DNA of 64,000 nt, taken from Lysinibacillus antri. GTDB lineage: Bacteria > Bacillota > Bacilli > Bacillales_A > Planococcaceae. The position numbers and the translations under genes were made by a program. The DNA lies in the NCBI RefSeq assembly GCF_003977595.1, contig NZ_RYYR01000003.1, positions 149,907 through 213,906 of the forward strand. Direction: 5' to 3'. Shown piece after piece: positions 1 through 8,353 of the stretch. A model generated the notes under the pieces. That model saw only the letters and a list, made by a program, of their open reading frames with translations, was not told the origin of the DNA and searched no databases. Within the stretch, counting starts at the first letter, position 1; every line of letters starts with the position of its first letter.

Positions 1-24
1 AATCGACAAAATCAGTCAAGTATA

Positions 25-190
25 AAGAAAAGCGAAGAACGCTCGTTCAGCTCCGAAAAAAACTGGAGGGGCTGGCAAGAGGGCGCCTTTTGCCCTTGCA
101 GATAGCACCGAAGTTTTCGAGGAGCTAGCGTTCGCAGCTAGACAATCAGAAAAGCGAAGGGGCTAGCACCTGAAGCTTGACACTTTTCTA
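25..190. repeat. Interspersed intergenic repeat, long copy
   Basis: This stretch after divIVA is non-coding. It carries the recurrent blocks AAAGCGAAG..GCTCGTTCAGCTCCG and GGAGCTAGCGTTCGCAGCTAGACA, then a second partial AAAAGCGAAGGGGCTAGC block. Related copies occur near 3398, 4226, 10857, 36003 and 36897. The arms are partly self-complementary (GGCGCC and GAGCTAGC type words). Members of this kind are known between genes in Bacillaceae and Planococcaceae; the function is unknown. Confidence 0.6.
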
Positions 191-195
191 AAAAA

Positions 196-750
196 TTATA
201 AAAGATTACTTAACTCATCTTTTGATACTTCAAATCCATCTTCATCTTCGTTTCGATGATGGTTTTGAATGTTTGTTAAACTTACATCATACTCCATTAA
301 ATGATCCCAATCATCCGTGTTTAATAAATCAAGTTGAGCCTCTACTAACATTTTAAAACGATTACGGAATACTTTTGATTGTTTTTTTAGCTCGTCAATT
401 TCAATTGCGATTTTACGTGCTTTTCCTAATGCATCGTTCACAATACGGTCCGCATTCTTTTCGGCTTCTTTAATAATTAATTTGGATTCTTGTTGTGAGT
501 TACGTCGAACTTCTTCTGCTGCCTCTTGTGCAACGACAATTGACTTTTGCAGTGTCTCTTCTAATGTATTGTAACGACTCATCTGCTCGGACATCGATTT
601 TACCTTTTCTTCGAGCTCTTTTTTCTCACGCAATATGATTTCATAATCTTTTATTATCTGATCAAGAAATTCATTTACTTCGTCTTCAGCATAACCGCGA
701 AAACCTCGAGTAAACTCTTTATTATGTATATCAAGAGGTGATAATGGCAT
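196..750 (-). CDS. divIVA: DivIVA cell-pole/septum protein
   Basis: Coiled-coil scaffold that recognises negatively curved membrane at septa and poles and recruits division and polar proteins. The N-terminus has the conserved DivIVA lipid-binding start (MPLSPLDIHNKEF, then RGFRGYAEDEVNEFLD), followed by heptad-rich coiled coil through about residue 150. The 184-aa length is normal for the family. An AAAGGAG ribosome site sits 8 bases before the ATG. It follows ylmH as the last gene of the ylm set, as in B. subtilis. Identification is firm. Confidence 0.97.
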   Translation of the reverse strand: MPLSPLDIHNKEFTRGFRGYAEDEVNEFLDQIIKDYEIILREKKELEEKVKSMSEQMSRYNTLEETLQKSIVVAQEAAEEVRRNSQQESKLIIKEAEKNADRIVNDALGKARKIAIEIDELKKQSKVFRNRFKMLVEAQLDLLNTDDWDHLMEYDVSLTNIQNHHRNEDEDGFEVSKDELSNLL

Positions 751-789
751 TTGTCAACACTCCTTTTCTCGTTTAAACTAGATAACCAT

Positions 790-818
790 ATTATAACTCG
801 GTAACTAACAGATGACAT
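790..818 (-). promoter_or_regulatory. Putative sigma-A promoter of divIVA
   Basis: On the minus strand the stretch reads ATGTCA, a 17-base spacer and TATAAT, lying about 40 bases before the divIVA start. The -10 is perfect and the -35 matches 4 of 6. It would give divIVA its own transcript in addition to read-through from ylmH. Confidence 0.45.
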
Positions 819-848
819 CAAAAATTCGTATTTTTTTACTTTAATTGA

Positions 849-1634
849 TTATTTTTGCTCTAAACGTCCTATTTGAAGTCGAATTTTATCTTTTTTTGTT
901 CGTCCTTCTGTCATAAGAACTTTCAATCTTCCAAACCCTCTTGCTGAAATGATATCCCCTTCTTGAATTTCAAAAGAAGTGTCTTCACGAACAGACCAGT
1001 TCACTTTCACCTTGCCTGCTAATATTAATGCTTGAGATTTTTGTCTTGAAAGATTCATAACAGTAGCGAGGATTACGTCTAAACGCATAGAAGCAACAGT
1101 ATAGGATTTATCTACCCATTCTTCGACCATTTGAATTAGATTTGACGCATCTTTTATTGACTCTACTCTTACTTTCGCTTTACCAATACTCGTAAGATTT
1201 ACTTTAACGTATTCTTCCACTTCTTTTGCTACTGCAAATTGGATTGTTTCACCATCAATATGGATATCCCCAAATTTACTACGCCCTAAACCTATAGATA
1301 GCAAAGCTCCTAATACATCCGGATGTTTTAATTGAATAAATTTAGAAGGATAATGAATTGAACATATTGTAATTTGATAATCTTCAAAAGTAGGTTCGAA
1401 ATAATTTGGATAGATTAACAGTCGTTGTCGTTCCGCTTCCAAAAATCCACCTTCCGATTTTACTAGGAGCTCACCACTTTGCCCAATAATCGAATGCACA
1501 ATAAACCGTTCCCGTGGATCTAAAAAATCACATAATTTTGGTGAAAATCGATCTTCTACCTCTCGTTGCCACCCAATCACTTTTTCAATAAAAGGTTGTT
1601 CTTCTTTGCGAAAATGTTGTATTACATGTTCCAT
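849..1634 (-). CDS. ylmH: YlmH, S4-domain RNA-binding protein
   Basis: The 261-aa protein has the YlmH family N-terminus (FRKEEQPFIEKV) and a C-terminal S4 RNA-binding domain at about residues 182-240 (MRLDVILATVMNLSRQKSQ, later GDIISARGFGRL). YlmH relatives bind the 50S subunit with peptidyl-tRNA and overlap in function with the RqcP ribosome quality control factor; that role is family knowledge. It lies between ylmG and divIVA. A terminator precedes it, so it probably has its own promoter, which I could not place with confidence. Confidence 0.93.
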   Translation of the reverse strand: MEHVIQHFRKEEQPFIEKVIGWQREVEDRFSPKLCDFLDPRERFIVHSIIGQSGELLVKSEGGFLEAERQRLLIYPNYFEPTFEDYQITICSIHYPSKFIQLKHPDVLGALLSIGLGRSKFGDIHIDGETIQFAVAKEVEEYVKVNLTSIGKAKVRVESIKDASNLIQMVEEWVDKSYTVASMRLDVILATVMNLSRQKSQALILAGKVKVNWSVREDTSFEIQEGDIISARGFGRLKVLMTEGRTKKDKIRLQIGRLEQK

Positions 1635-1735
1635 TTTGTCAGCTCTCTTTTATACAATGTATTATATTATTTCCCAAATAGAATAAATTATAAGAAATGT
1701 GCAGTCTATTGGCTCATTCTACCAAATCTTTAATG

Positions 1736-1761
1736 TAAAAAAACCCCCACTTTTGTAGGGG
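1736..1761 (-). terminator. Rho-independent terminator after ylmG
   Basis: Minus-strand stem CCCCTAC / GTGGGGG (one G-U pair, AAAA loop) followed by a run of eight T. It separates the ylmE-sepF-ylmG transcript from ylmH-divIVA. Confidence 0.8.
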
Positions 1762-1766
1762 AGATG

Positions 1767-2045
1767 TTAGAACATATTATATAAGTTTAACACAACAATT
1801 CTTACACCGCGTTCGATAAAGTTTAATAAAAAAATTGCAACAATCGGTGAAATATCAATCATGCCAATTGGCGGAATAAATTTTCTAAAGAAGCCTAAAT
1901 ATGGTTCACATAACTTACCCAGCAGTCGGCCAAATGATGACTCTTGTGCTGCCGGTACCCAAGACATAAGAATGTAAATAATTAGCATAAAAGAATAGAT
2001 TGAAAAGGCCATTGAAATGATATTAAGAATAGATACAAATGCCAT
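1767..2045 (-). CDS. ylmG: YlmG, YggT-family membrane protein
   Basis: A 92-aa protein with two hydrophobic segments (about residues 5-28 and 63-85) around a conserved loop containing SWVPAAQESSFGRLL and EPYLGFFRKFIPP, typical of YggT/YlmG. The family is found beside sepF and division genes in bacteria and in plastid ancestors; its precise role is unclear. An AGAGGG ribosome site lies about 12 bases upstream. Confidence 0.93.
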   Translation of the reverse strand: MAFVSILNIISMAFSIYSFMLIIYILMSWVPAAQESSFGRLLGKLCEPYLGFFRKFIPPIGMIDISPIVAIFLLNFIERGVRIVVLNLYNMF

Positions 2046-2147
2046 AAAAATAAATTACCCTCTTTACTTTTAATTTAGCTTCTTTTTTATATTACATGTC
2101 CAAAACATATAATTTAGAAGCTAACTTCATCCTTAACAGAAATGAAG

Positions 2148-2630
2148 TTAATGATCGTCATATAAATAATTTGATATTTCGCCTGAAACTTCAACATTAT
2201 CAGGTGTGCATAAGAAAATATCATTTCCGATTCGTTGGATATCTCCACCCAGTGCATAAACAGTTCCACTTAAAAAGTCGATAATACGTATTCCTGCTTC
2301 ACGATCAATTCTTTGTAAATTTACGATAATCGCACGTTTACTTTTTAAATGGTCTGAAATATCTTGCGCTTCTGCATAAACACGGGGTTCGACAATGACA
2401 ACTTTTGATTGTTTTAATGAATTAGTCGAATTAGCCGCTTGTAAACTCACGACATTGTGATGTTGATGATTCGTTTCAATTTCCACAACTTTTCGTTCCT
2501 TTTTTGGTCGAGACTTAACGATCGGTTGCTCTTTTACGATATTAATTGGCTGATTTGAGGTTTCAACTTCTTGTACTTCTTCCTCTTCTTCAAGGTAAAA
2601 GAAATTTTTAATTTTGTTTTTCATACTCAA
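2148..2630 (-). CDS. sepF: SepF cell division protein
   Basis: FtsZ-interacting membrane-binding protein that forms arcs at the septum. The first residues (MKNKIKNFF) form the expected amphipathic membrane helix; a variable acidic linker follows to about residue 75. The C-terminal SepF domain contains [21 protein letters not shown] and [20 protein letters not shown] at 2630 is spaced 8 bases from AGAGGGG; an ATG two codons later has worse spacing. It sits next to ylmE and ylmG as in most Firmicutes. Confidence 0.95.
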   Translation of the reverse strand: MSMKNKIKNFFYLEEEEEVQEVETSNQPINIVKEQPIVKSRPKKERKVVEIETNHQHHNVVSLQAANSTNSLKQSKVVIVEPRVYAEAQDISDHLKSKRAIIVNLQRIDREAGIRIIDFLSGTVYALGGDIQRIGNDIFLCTPDNVEVSGEISNYLYDDH

Positions 2631-2647
2631 TCTCGATCCCCTCTTTT

Positions 2648-3316
2648 CTATCCAACAAGAGCTGTTCCAATTCTTACAAATGTTGCGCCTTCTTCAACTG
2701 CTATTTCGAAGTCATTTGACATCCCCATGGAAAGTTCCTCACAAGGTGCAAAAGGTAAACTTAACTTAACAACTTCTTGTTGTAGATTTTTTAAATCCCG
2801 GAAAACTTTACGTATTACCGTTTCATCGTCTGTATTTGGTGCCATGGTCATTAAACCAATAATACGAATCTTATCGTATTGTTGTAGGCTTTTAATAAAT
2901 GGAATAACTTCCTCTGTACTAAGTCCATGCTTTGACTCTTCACCTGAAACATTGGCTTGAATAAAGCAATTAACTGGATTGATTGCTCGTTTATTTATTT
3001 CCTCTGCTAAACTTAATCTGTCTAAGGAGTGAAGATAGTCTATTTCATTGATCACTTGTTTTACTTTTCTTGTTTGTAGACTGCCGATATAATGCCATTT
3101 TGCTTGATTATTAAATTCGCCCTTTTTTGTTAATAATCCTTCTGGACGATTTTCTCCAAGATGAATTAAACCTGCTTCGATTGCTTCAGAAGTTCGTTCA
3201 ATCGACACTTGTTTTGTTACTGCAATAATTTTCACATCTTGTGTTACTTGTGCTCTTTTTTTCGCTTCATTAATTTTTTCGTTAATACTTTCCAAATTAT
3301 GAATAATCTTTGTCAC
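2648..3316 (-). CDS. ylmE: YggS/YlmE pyridoxal phosphate homeostasis protein
   Basis: Alanine-racemase-fold protein that binds PLP without known catalytic activity and buffers free PLP. The PLP lysine is in IIAVTKQVS near residue 35. [20 protein letters not shown] and [23 protein letters not shown] are diagnostic. It starts at GTG with a weak GGGA site. It is 222 aa, normal length, 17 bases before sepF. The usual upstream neighbour ylmD is not present. Confidence 0.95.
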   Translation of the reverse strand: MTKIIHNLESINEKINEAKKRAQVTQDVKIIAVTKQVSIERTSEAIEAGLIHLGENRPEGLLTKKGEFNNQAKWHYIGSLQTRKVKQVINEIDYLHSLDRLSLAEEINKRAINPVNCFIQANVSGEESKHGLSTEEVIPFIKSLQQYDKIRIIGLMTMAPNTDDETVIRKVFRDLKNLQQEVVKLSLPFAPCEELSMGMSNDFEIAVEEGATFVRIGTALVG

Positions 3317-3397
3317 GTTATTCCCAACTTTACATCAATAGTTTCCTTCATTGTATCAATCTGTATAGTAATTTTCAATGAATAGCACGACCTAATT

Positions 3398-3475
3398 AGA
3401 AAAGCGAAAGGCGCTCGCTCAGCTACAAAAATTTTTTCGAAAGGAGCTAGCGCCTCTAGCTAGACACTATTCAAC
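3398..3475. repeat. Interspersed repeat copy between ylmC and ylmE
   Basis: AAAAGCGAAAGGCGCTCGCTC is followed 20-odd bases later by GGAGCTAGCGCC and then CTAGCTAGACA, so the element can fold into a hairpin with GGCGCT..AGCGCC arms. It occupies the place where ylmD sits in B. subtilis. Confidence 0.65.
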
Positions 3476-3502
3476 CTTCTAAAAATTTATACTTATTTCC
3501 TA

Positions 3503-3739
3503 TTAAGAAAGCTCTCTCACAAGAATGACATCTTTACCTACTACTAAAATATCACTAATCAGGACTTTTCTCACATGTTCATCACTTTGCAAAAACGACA
3601 TAAACTTTTTTGGCTCTGCTACTAGAAAGGCAATAATATTCCCCGTTTTTTCACAAACTTCTGCATCAATAATATATCCAATAAATCGACCATTACCCGC
3701 TTCGATAATCTCCTTTTGTTGCACAGCTGAAAAGCGCAT
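3503..3739 (-). CDS. ylmC: YlmC/YmxH-family PRC-barrel protein
   Basis: A 78-aa single-domain protein of the YlmC/YmxH sporulation-associated family, with PRC-barrel-type strands (GRFIGYIIDAEVCEKTG, NIIAFLVAEP, ISDILVVGKDVILV). The ATG is preceded by AAAGGAG. The family lies near sporulation sigma genes in many spore formers, as here beside sigG. The biochemical function is unknown. Confidence 0.85.
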   Translation of the reverse strand: MRFSAVQQKEIIEAGNGRFIGYIIDAEVCEKTGNIIAFLVAEPKKFMSFLQSDEHVRKVLISDILVVGKDVILVRELS

Positions 3740-4350
3740 AAAATCTCCTTTCTATAATAAATTCTCAAAAATACATTTTTATATCATATATATGTTGAAA
3801 GAATTCCGATTACTAAAAACTTTTCATAAGAAAGTGGCTGCTTAATAAGTGGCATGTTCCCAATTAGGTAGACAAATGAAACATAAAAAAACTACTTTCA
3901 TTATTGTTATTAGTAATTCAAAAAAGTATTACTTAGTGAGCGGACTTAGCACACAAGCCGCAAAGCCATGTTGTGTATGTCTTTACGACTTGTCTTCATG
4001 CTTTGTGTAAGGTCCACTCACATAGGATAACTTCAACTTATCCTTCATAATTTCGTGCGCGGCTTACAGTGGTAGGCCGCGTTTTCTAACTTAAGTTAGC
4101 TTCCTAAGCGTTTCGTAATTTAATAATCGTTCTCTTATTGTTGATTTCCATTACAATTAACAAATTTGTATAGCAAAAATAATTAGTCTTTTGATACTAA
4201 TGGGTGAATTTATTTACTTTTTGGACAGCCCCGAAAAAAACTGGGGAGTTCTAACAAGTGAGTTTAACATGTATAGGAGAAAGTTGAAGTTTCAAAGAGG
4301 CTTGGTGCTGAAATTAGTCACTGTGCTAAATTTGTAATTTTATACTTCGC
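3740..4350. other. Non-coding ylmC-sigG gap with hairpins and repeat remnant
   Basis: About 610 bases without a credible gene (ylmA of B. subtilis is absent). It contains three successive inverted repeats: arms GTGAGCGGACTTAGCACACA near 3936 and its imperfect complement ending near 4021; GGATAA/TTATCC at 4025-4043; and CGCGGCTTAC/GTAGGCCGCG at 4058-4081 followed by TTTTC on the plus strand. A degraded copy of the interspersed repeat (CAGCCCCGAAAAAAACTGGG) lies near 4226-4270. Confidence 0.6.
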
Positions 4351-4379
4351 AAAATAAAAACGCACTTAAAAAAAGTGCG
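4351..4379 (-). terminator. Terminator of sigG
   Basis: Minus-strand perfect stem CGCACTT/AAGTGCG followed by TTTTTATTTT directly after the sigG stop codon. Confidence 0.9.
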
Positions 4380-4387
4380 CTCAGTCA

Positions 4388-5170
4388 TTATCCTAATTTA
4401 TAGTCCTTTTGCATTGTCTCAATTGCATTCTTTTCTAAACGTGAAATTTGCGCTTGAGAAATGCCTAGTGATTTTGCAATTTCAGTTTGTGTTTCACCAT
4501 AATAGAATCGTTTGGAAAGAATCATTTGCTGTCTTTCATCTAATTTTTGCATGCTCTCTTTTACACTAACATACGCAACCCATTGATCTTCTGATACATC
4601 ATCATCTCTTAATTGATCCATGATATAGACTGCATCTCCACCATCTGAATAGATTGGTTCTTGAAGAGATAGAGGATCCTGAATTGCATCTAAAGCATAT
4701 AAAACGTCTTCTTTCTTCATTTCAATTGCTTCTGCCAGTTGCTCAATTGTTGGCTCATATAAATTTTCTGAAATAAATGCTTCCTTTGCCTGCATCGCTT
4801 TGTAGGCGATGTCTCGCAATGATCGTGAGACACGTAATGCATGATGGTCACGCAAATGTCTTCTGATCTCACCAATTATCATTGGTACTGCATACGTTGA
4901 AAATCGAACATTATGTTTCAAATCAAAGTGATCAATAGCCTTTAATAAACCAATACATCCCACTTGGAACAAATCATCCGCCTGTTCACCACGGTAAGAA
5001 AATCTACCAACAATACTTAATACAAGTCGTAAATTGCAAATGACTAGTTCATCTCTTACCCACTCTTCTCCAGATTGTAGGCGAACGAACAGCTCTCTCA
5101 TCTCTTCATGTTTTAGAACTGGCAAAGAAGCAGTATCTACACCACAAAGTTCTACTTTAGTACGAACCAT
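4388..5170 (-). CDS. sigG: RNA polymerase sigma-G, forespore-specific
   Basis: Late forespore sigma factor. The N-terminal KVELCGVDTASLPVLKHEEM is the SigG hallmark, region 2 has QVGCIGLLKAIDHFD and FSTYAVPMIIGEIRR, and region 4 has GETQTEIAKSLGISQAQISRLE. The ATG at 5170 gives the usual 260 aa and has GGAGG 8 bases upstream; a GTG 25 codons earlier would add a non-homologous extension over the promoter, so it was not used. It follows sigE, and a sigma-F-type promoter lies in the gap. Confidence 0.97.
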   Translation of the reverse strand: MVRTKVELCGVDTASLPVLKHEEMRELFVRLQSGEEWVRDELVICNLRLVLSIVGRFSYRGEQADDLFQVGCIGLLKAIDHFDLKHNVRFSTYAVPMIIGEIRRHLRDHHALRVSRSLRDIAYKAMQAKEAFISENLYEPTIEQLAEAIEMKKEDVLYALDAIQDPLSLQEPIYSDGGDAVYIMDQLRDDDVSEDQWVAYVSVKESMQKLDERQQMILSKRFYYGETQTEIAKSLGISQAQISRLEKNAIETMQKDYKLG

Positions 5171-5202
5171 CTTCTTTTCCTCCGAACTAGTTTTTTGTCT
5201 CT

Positions 5203-5219
5203 GAACTGTTTTTTCAGTT
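5203..5219 (-). promoter_or_regulatory. Hairpin in the sigG leader
   Basis: AACTG-N6-CAGTT forms a 5-bp stem between the promoter and ribosome site of sigG. In B. subtilis, sigG read-through from the upstream operon is kept silent by leader structure; whether this small stem acts the same way is inference. Confidence 0.4.
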
Positions 5220-5243
5220 TGTCCGGAAAAAAGAAGAGTATGC
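5215..5243 (-). promoter_or_regulatory. Sigma-F-type promoter of sigG
   Basis: On the minus strand GCATA, 14 bases, then GGACAAACTG match the sigma-F consensus GYATA and GGNNANANTR at every defined base. The stretch lies 45-73 bases before the sigG ATG. Sigma-F control of sigG is established in B. subtilis. Confidence 0.8.
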
Positions 5244-5274
5244 ACAAATTATTCGTCCAATTTCATCCAATTCC

Positions 5275-5982
5275 TTAAGAAATGGGTTGATTTAAATGTT
5301 CACGTAAATCTAAAATAATTTTCTTTTCAAGTCGCGAAATATAGGATTGTGAAATTCCTAAATGATCGGCCACTTCTTTTTGTGTCATTTCCTGTTTGCC
5401 ATTTAAACCAAAACGACACTCCATTATATATCGCTCACGCTCACTTAATCCGTTAATGGCTTGGAACATTGTTGCGCGTTCAATTTTCTTTTCTACATCA
5501 TTCATAATAATCTGTTCTTCTGTCCCTAAAATATCTGATAGTAATAATTCATTACCATCTGGGTCAGAGTTTAAAGGCTCATCTAATGACACTTCACCTT
5601 TCATACGGCTTGTCTTTCTTAAGTGCATTAAAATCTCATTTTCAATACAACGTGATGCATATGTGGCTAATTTAATATTTTTTTCAGTATTAAATGTTTC
5701 GATTGCTTTAATTAAGCCAATGGAACCGATACTAATCAAATCTTCAATCGGTGTACCTGTGTTATCAAAACGTCTAGCTATATATACAACAAGACGTAAG
5801 TTTCTTTCAATTAGTGTGTCACGTGCTCTTAAATCACCATTCATAAAGGCTTCAATAACTGTCGTTTCTTCTTCTCTAGTCAATGGTACTGGCAATGAAT
5901 CGTGCCCTCCTATATAGTATGTTCCTTTAGTACGAAACTTACTCCAAATTTTTCTAAATAGGTTGATTAATCTATTAAACAA
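5275..5982 (-). CDS. sigE: RNA polymerase sigma-E precursor, mother cell
   Basis: First mother-cell sigma factor, made as an inactive membrane-bound precursor. An amphipathic pro-sequence ([16 protein letters not shown]) runs to the conserved YYIGG site at residues 22-26, where SpoIIGA cuts between the tyrosines. Core regions include [31 protein letters not shown] and a region 4 helix-turn-helix [18 protein letters not shown]. The start is TTG with AAAGGGGG 8 bases upstream. The pro-sequence is about five residues shorter than in B. subtilis. It follows spoIIGA by 26 bases. Confidence 0.97.
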   Translation of the reverse strand: MFNRLINLFRKIWSKFRTKGTYYIGGHDSLPVPLTREEETTVIEAFMNGDLRARDTLIERNLRLVVYIARRFDNTGTPIEDLISIGSIGLIKAIETFNTEKNIKLATYASRCIENEILMHLRKTSRMKGEVSLDEPLNSDPDGNELLLSDILGTEEQIIMNDVEKKIERATMFQAINGLSERERYIMECRFGLNGKQEMTQKEVADHLGISQSYISRLEKKIILDLREHLNQPIS

Positions 5983-6008
5983 TCATTTTCCCCCTTTATG
6001 CGTAATTT

Positions 6009-6833
6009 TCATAACGCTAAAACGTGAAGAATCATTTGCGCTTCTTGTGGATACCTTGCATCTTGTCTAGTAAACACGACATATTGCTCAAAGATCTCCT
6101 TCTCGGTAGTTCCAATAATTTTTAACCGATCGAATCGGAATGCAAGAACTGTCGACTTATCCTGTTGCACAGTGGACAATGTCAAAATTCGGATTTTTGG
6201 AAAAACGTTTGAAGGAAACATATTTAATTGATACGGATTTTTCTCATCCCATGCTAATAATGCATCGTTAAAATTTTTTGGTAATGCCTCTTTAACCGCA
6301 TTGTATGAAAGAAAATGTACTGGCTTCCCGCTCATCGGTTCTATACATTCATTGCCCGTATCAATAAAACCCTTTAGTTCATAATTCTGTTTGAACAATT
6401 CAAGCTCACAATGTACCACAAAAGATTGCTGTATTTTCGCTTTACTCATCTGTCTCCATTTAGCGTGAATTGTTGTTAAACTCAAAAAGGCAATCGCTGT
6501 ACATAAAATAAAAAATAATAGTTCGGATTGGTTAAGTAAAAAGGGTAGTAAACTTGTTAAAACGCCACCGAGGAAGAACGTAGTGAGAAAAAGGACTGTT
6601 CCTTGTTTTAACAACGACTGGAAACGAAATGAAAAAGCTAGTCCAATTAAAACGATAAAACTAACGAATGCACCGAACAAGGATTGATAAAATATAGATG
6701 CAATTAATCCACTACAAAACGCACTTAGAAGTAATCTACTCCTTTTTACATACAATCCCGTTATTTCTTGTGTAAACTTTAATAAAAAATAGTTAAACAA
6801 CGTATTGTATAGTACGAGTAATTCTCCAATCAT
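6009..6833 (-). CDS. spoIIGA: SpoIIGA, pro-sigma-E processing aspartic protease
   Basis: Membrane aspartyl protease that matures SigE at the sporulation septum. Roughly the first 145 residues are hydrophobic with about five transmembrane segments; the cytoplasmic half carries the catalytic motif KGFIDTGNECIEP. The 274-aa length is slightly under the family norm of about 310. It opens the spoIIG operon with sigE. AGGAGGA lies 7 bases before the ATG. Confidence 0.93.
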   Translation of the reverse strand: MIGELLVLYNTLFNYFLLKFTQEITGLYVKRSRLLLSAFCSGLIASIFYQSLFGAFVSFIVLIGLAFSFRFQSLLKQGTVLFLTTFFLGGVLTSLLPFLLNQSELLFFILCTAIAFLSLTTIHAKWRQMSKAKIQQSFVVHCELELFKQNYELKGFIDTGNECIEPMSGKPVHFLSYNAVKEALPKNFNDALLAWDEKNPYQLNMFPSNVFPKIRILTLSTVQQDKSTVLAFRFDRLKIIGTTEKEIFEQYVVFTRQDARYPQEAQMILHVLAL

Positions 6834-6919
6834 TTTTGCGTCCTCCTAGTTAAAAGATTAACACTAGCTTGATGTAGAAAATGTCAAACCGTCGTAGTAA
6901 ACACAAAAATAATTTAGAC

Positions 6920-6951
6920 ATTATATTCTAGAAATCTAAATATTTTGACAT
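6920..6951 (-). promoter_or_regulatory. Possible Spo0A-dependent spoIIG promoter
   Basis: About 90-115 bases before spoIIGA the minus strand has ATGTCAAA, resembling a 0A box (TGTCGAA), and 18 bases later a perfect TATAAT, with a further GTCTAAA just downstream. Spo0A control of spoIIG is known in B. subtilis, but here the box is imperfect and the spacing differs. Confidence 0.3.
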
Positions 6952-6988
6952 ATTGTTACAATCATCATTTTTCTTAGCAAATTAATTA

Positions 6989-7012
6989 ATTTCGTAGGTT
7001 AACCTACGAAAT
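6989..7012. promoter_or_regulatory. 24-bp perfect palindrome upstream of spoIIGA
   Basis: ATTTCGTAGGTT and AACCTACGAAAT are exact complements with no spacer. It lies between the ftsZ terminators and the spoIIGA promoter region. With no loop and no T-run it looks more like a protein-binding site than a terminator; no factor is assigned. Confidence 0.5.
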
Positions 7013-7045
7013 AAGCATCACTCATTATCAAACCGCTTCATTTAA

Positions 7046-7093
7046 GTGAAATAAAAAAAGACTAAAAAGCTATATTAATAACTTTTCAGTCTC
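7046..7093 (-). terminator. Second terminator after ftsZ
   Basis: Minus-strand stem AGACTGAAAAGTT / AGCTTTTTAGTCT with an AT-rich loop, followed by seven T. It backs up the terminator next to ftsZ. Confidence 0.7.
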
Positions 7094-7103
7094 TAAATCC
7101 CAT

Positions 7104-7138
7104 AAAAAAGCCCCCCACCTATAGAGTGAGAAGCTTCT
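7104..7138 (-). terminator. First terminator after ftsZ
   Basis: Minus-strand stem AAGCTTCTCAC / GTGGGGGGCTT (wobble pairs) followed by TTTTTT, about 20 bases after the ftsZ stop. It ends the dcw transcript before spoIIGA. Confidence 0.8.
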
Positions 7139-7158
7139 TTTGTCGAATATTCAAATAC

Positions 7159-8319
7159 TTATCCACGATTACGTCGATTGCGTAAGAATGTAGGAATTTC
7201 TAAAAAATCATCCTGTTGTTGAACTTGACGTGTCGGTTCTGGTTGTTGGACAGGCTGTTCTTGAACACGCTCACGACTTGGTGCTTGTTGTTGTGGTTGA
7301 GAAGTTTGACTACCACCACGAATTGTACCCATCGGACGTGTATTTTGACGTTGTTGTTCCACAATGTCGTCAGAGAAACCTGTAGCAATAACTGTTACGA
7401 TTATTTCATCATTTAAATTTTCGTTAATTACCGAACCGAAAATCATATTTACTTCTTCATCAGATGCAGAAGCAACGATATCAGCCGCTTCTTGAACTTC
7501 GAATAAACTTAAGTTCGATCCACCTGTGATGTTCATAATTACACCTTTTGCTCCGTCAATAGATGTTTCAAGTAATGGACTTGAAATGGCTTTTTTCGCA
7601 GCCTCTGTTGCACGGTTTTCACCAGTCGCAATCCCGATCCCCATTAATGCTGAACCTTTATCAGACATAATTGTTTTTACGTCTGCAAAGTCTAAGTTAA
7701 TAAGACCTGGTGTTGCAATTAAATCTGAAATCCCTTGAACACCTTGACGTAAAACATTATCTGCTTCACGGAAAGCTTCAAGCATTGGCGTACTTTTATC
7801 AACAATTTGAAGTAATTTATCATTTGGTATAACAATTAGTGTGTCGACTGCATCTTTCATTGATGAAATACCGCCGATTGCTTGTGTTTGACGTTTACGA
7901 CCTTCGAACGAGAACGGACGCGTTACAACACCAACTGTTAAGGCTCCTAAATCACGTGCGATTGACGCTATAACTGGGGCAGCTCCTGTACCTGTTCCTC
8001 CGCCCATACCAGCAGTAACGAAGACCATGTCTGCTCCACGTAGAACTTCCTCAATTTGTTCACGACTTTCTTCTGCGGCTTTCTTCCCTACTTCTGGGTT
8101 TGCCCCCGCACCTAGTCCTCTAGTTAATTTATTACCAATTTGCAATCTATACTCTGCTTTTGATAGATTTAAAGCTTGTGCATCCGTATTTACTGCAATA
8201 AAGTCAACACCTTGAACACCGTGTTCAATCATCCTATTTACTGCATTATTTCCGCCACCGCCAACGCCAATTACTTTTATGTTAGCTAGTTGGTCTATAC
8301 TCGTATCAAATTCTAACAT
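7159..8319 (-). CDS. ftsZ: FtsZ, tubulin-like division GTPase
   Basis: Polymerising GTPase that forms the Z-ring. [13 protein letters not shown] and the tubulin signature GGGTGTG are present, and the C-terminal peptide [16 protein letters not shown] binds FtsA, SepF and other partners. A Q/P-rich linker covers about residues 320-370. The ATG at 8319 has GGAGGAG about 7 bases upstream and gives MLEFDTSID, the conserved start; an earlier in-frame GTG lies inside the ribosome site. It is 35 bases after ftsA. Confidence 0.98.
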   Translation of the reverse strand: MLEFDTSIDQLANIKVIGVGGGGNNAVNRMIEHGVQGVDFIAVNTDAQALNLSKAEYRLQIGNKLTRGLGAGANPEVGKKAAEESREQIEEVLRGADMVFVTAGMGGGTGTGAAPVIASIARDLGALTVGVVTRPFSFEGRKRQTQAIGGISSMKDAVDTLIVIPNDKLLQIVDKSTPMLEAFREADNVLRQGVQGISDLIATPGLINLDFADVKTIMSDKGSALMGIGIATGENRATEAAKKAISSPLLETSIDGAKGVIMNITGGSNLSLFEVQEAADIVASASDEEVNMIFGSVINENLNDEIIVTVIATGFSDDIVEQQRQNTRPMGTIRGGSQTSQPQQQAPSRERVQEQPVQQPEPTRQVQQQDDFLEIPTFLRNRRNRG

Positions 8320-8353
8320 CGTTTCTCCTCCTGCCACACTAGTCTTTCAGAAA

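Noticed and set aside
5171..5245. N-terminal extension of sigG from a GTG
   Set aside because: It is non-homologous, lies over the sigma-F-type promoter and leader, and lacks a ribosome site; the ATG at 5170 has one.
8320..8337. Earlier GTG start for ftsZ
   Set aside because: The codons are the ribosome site itself (GTGGCAGGAGGAG); the ATG at 8319 matches the conserved MLEF start.
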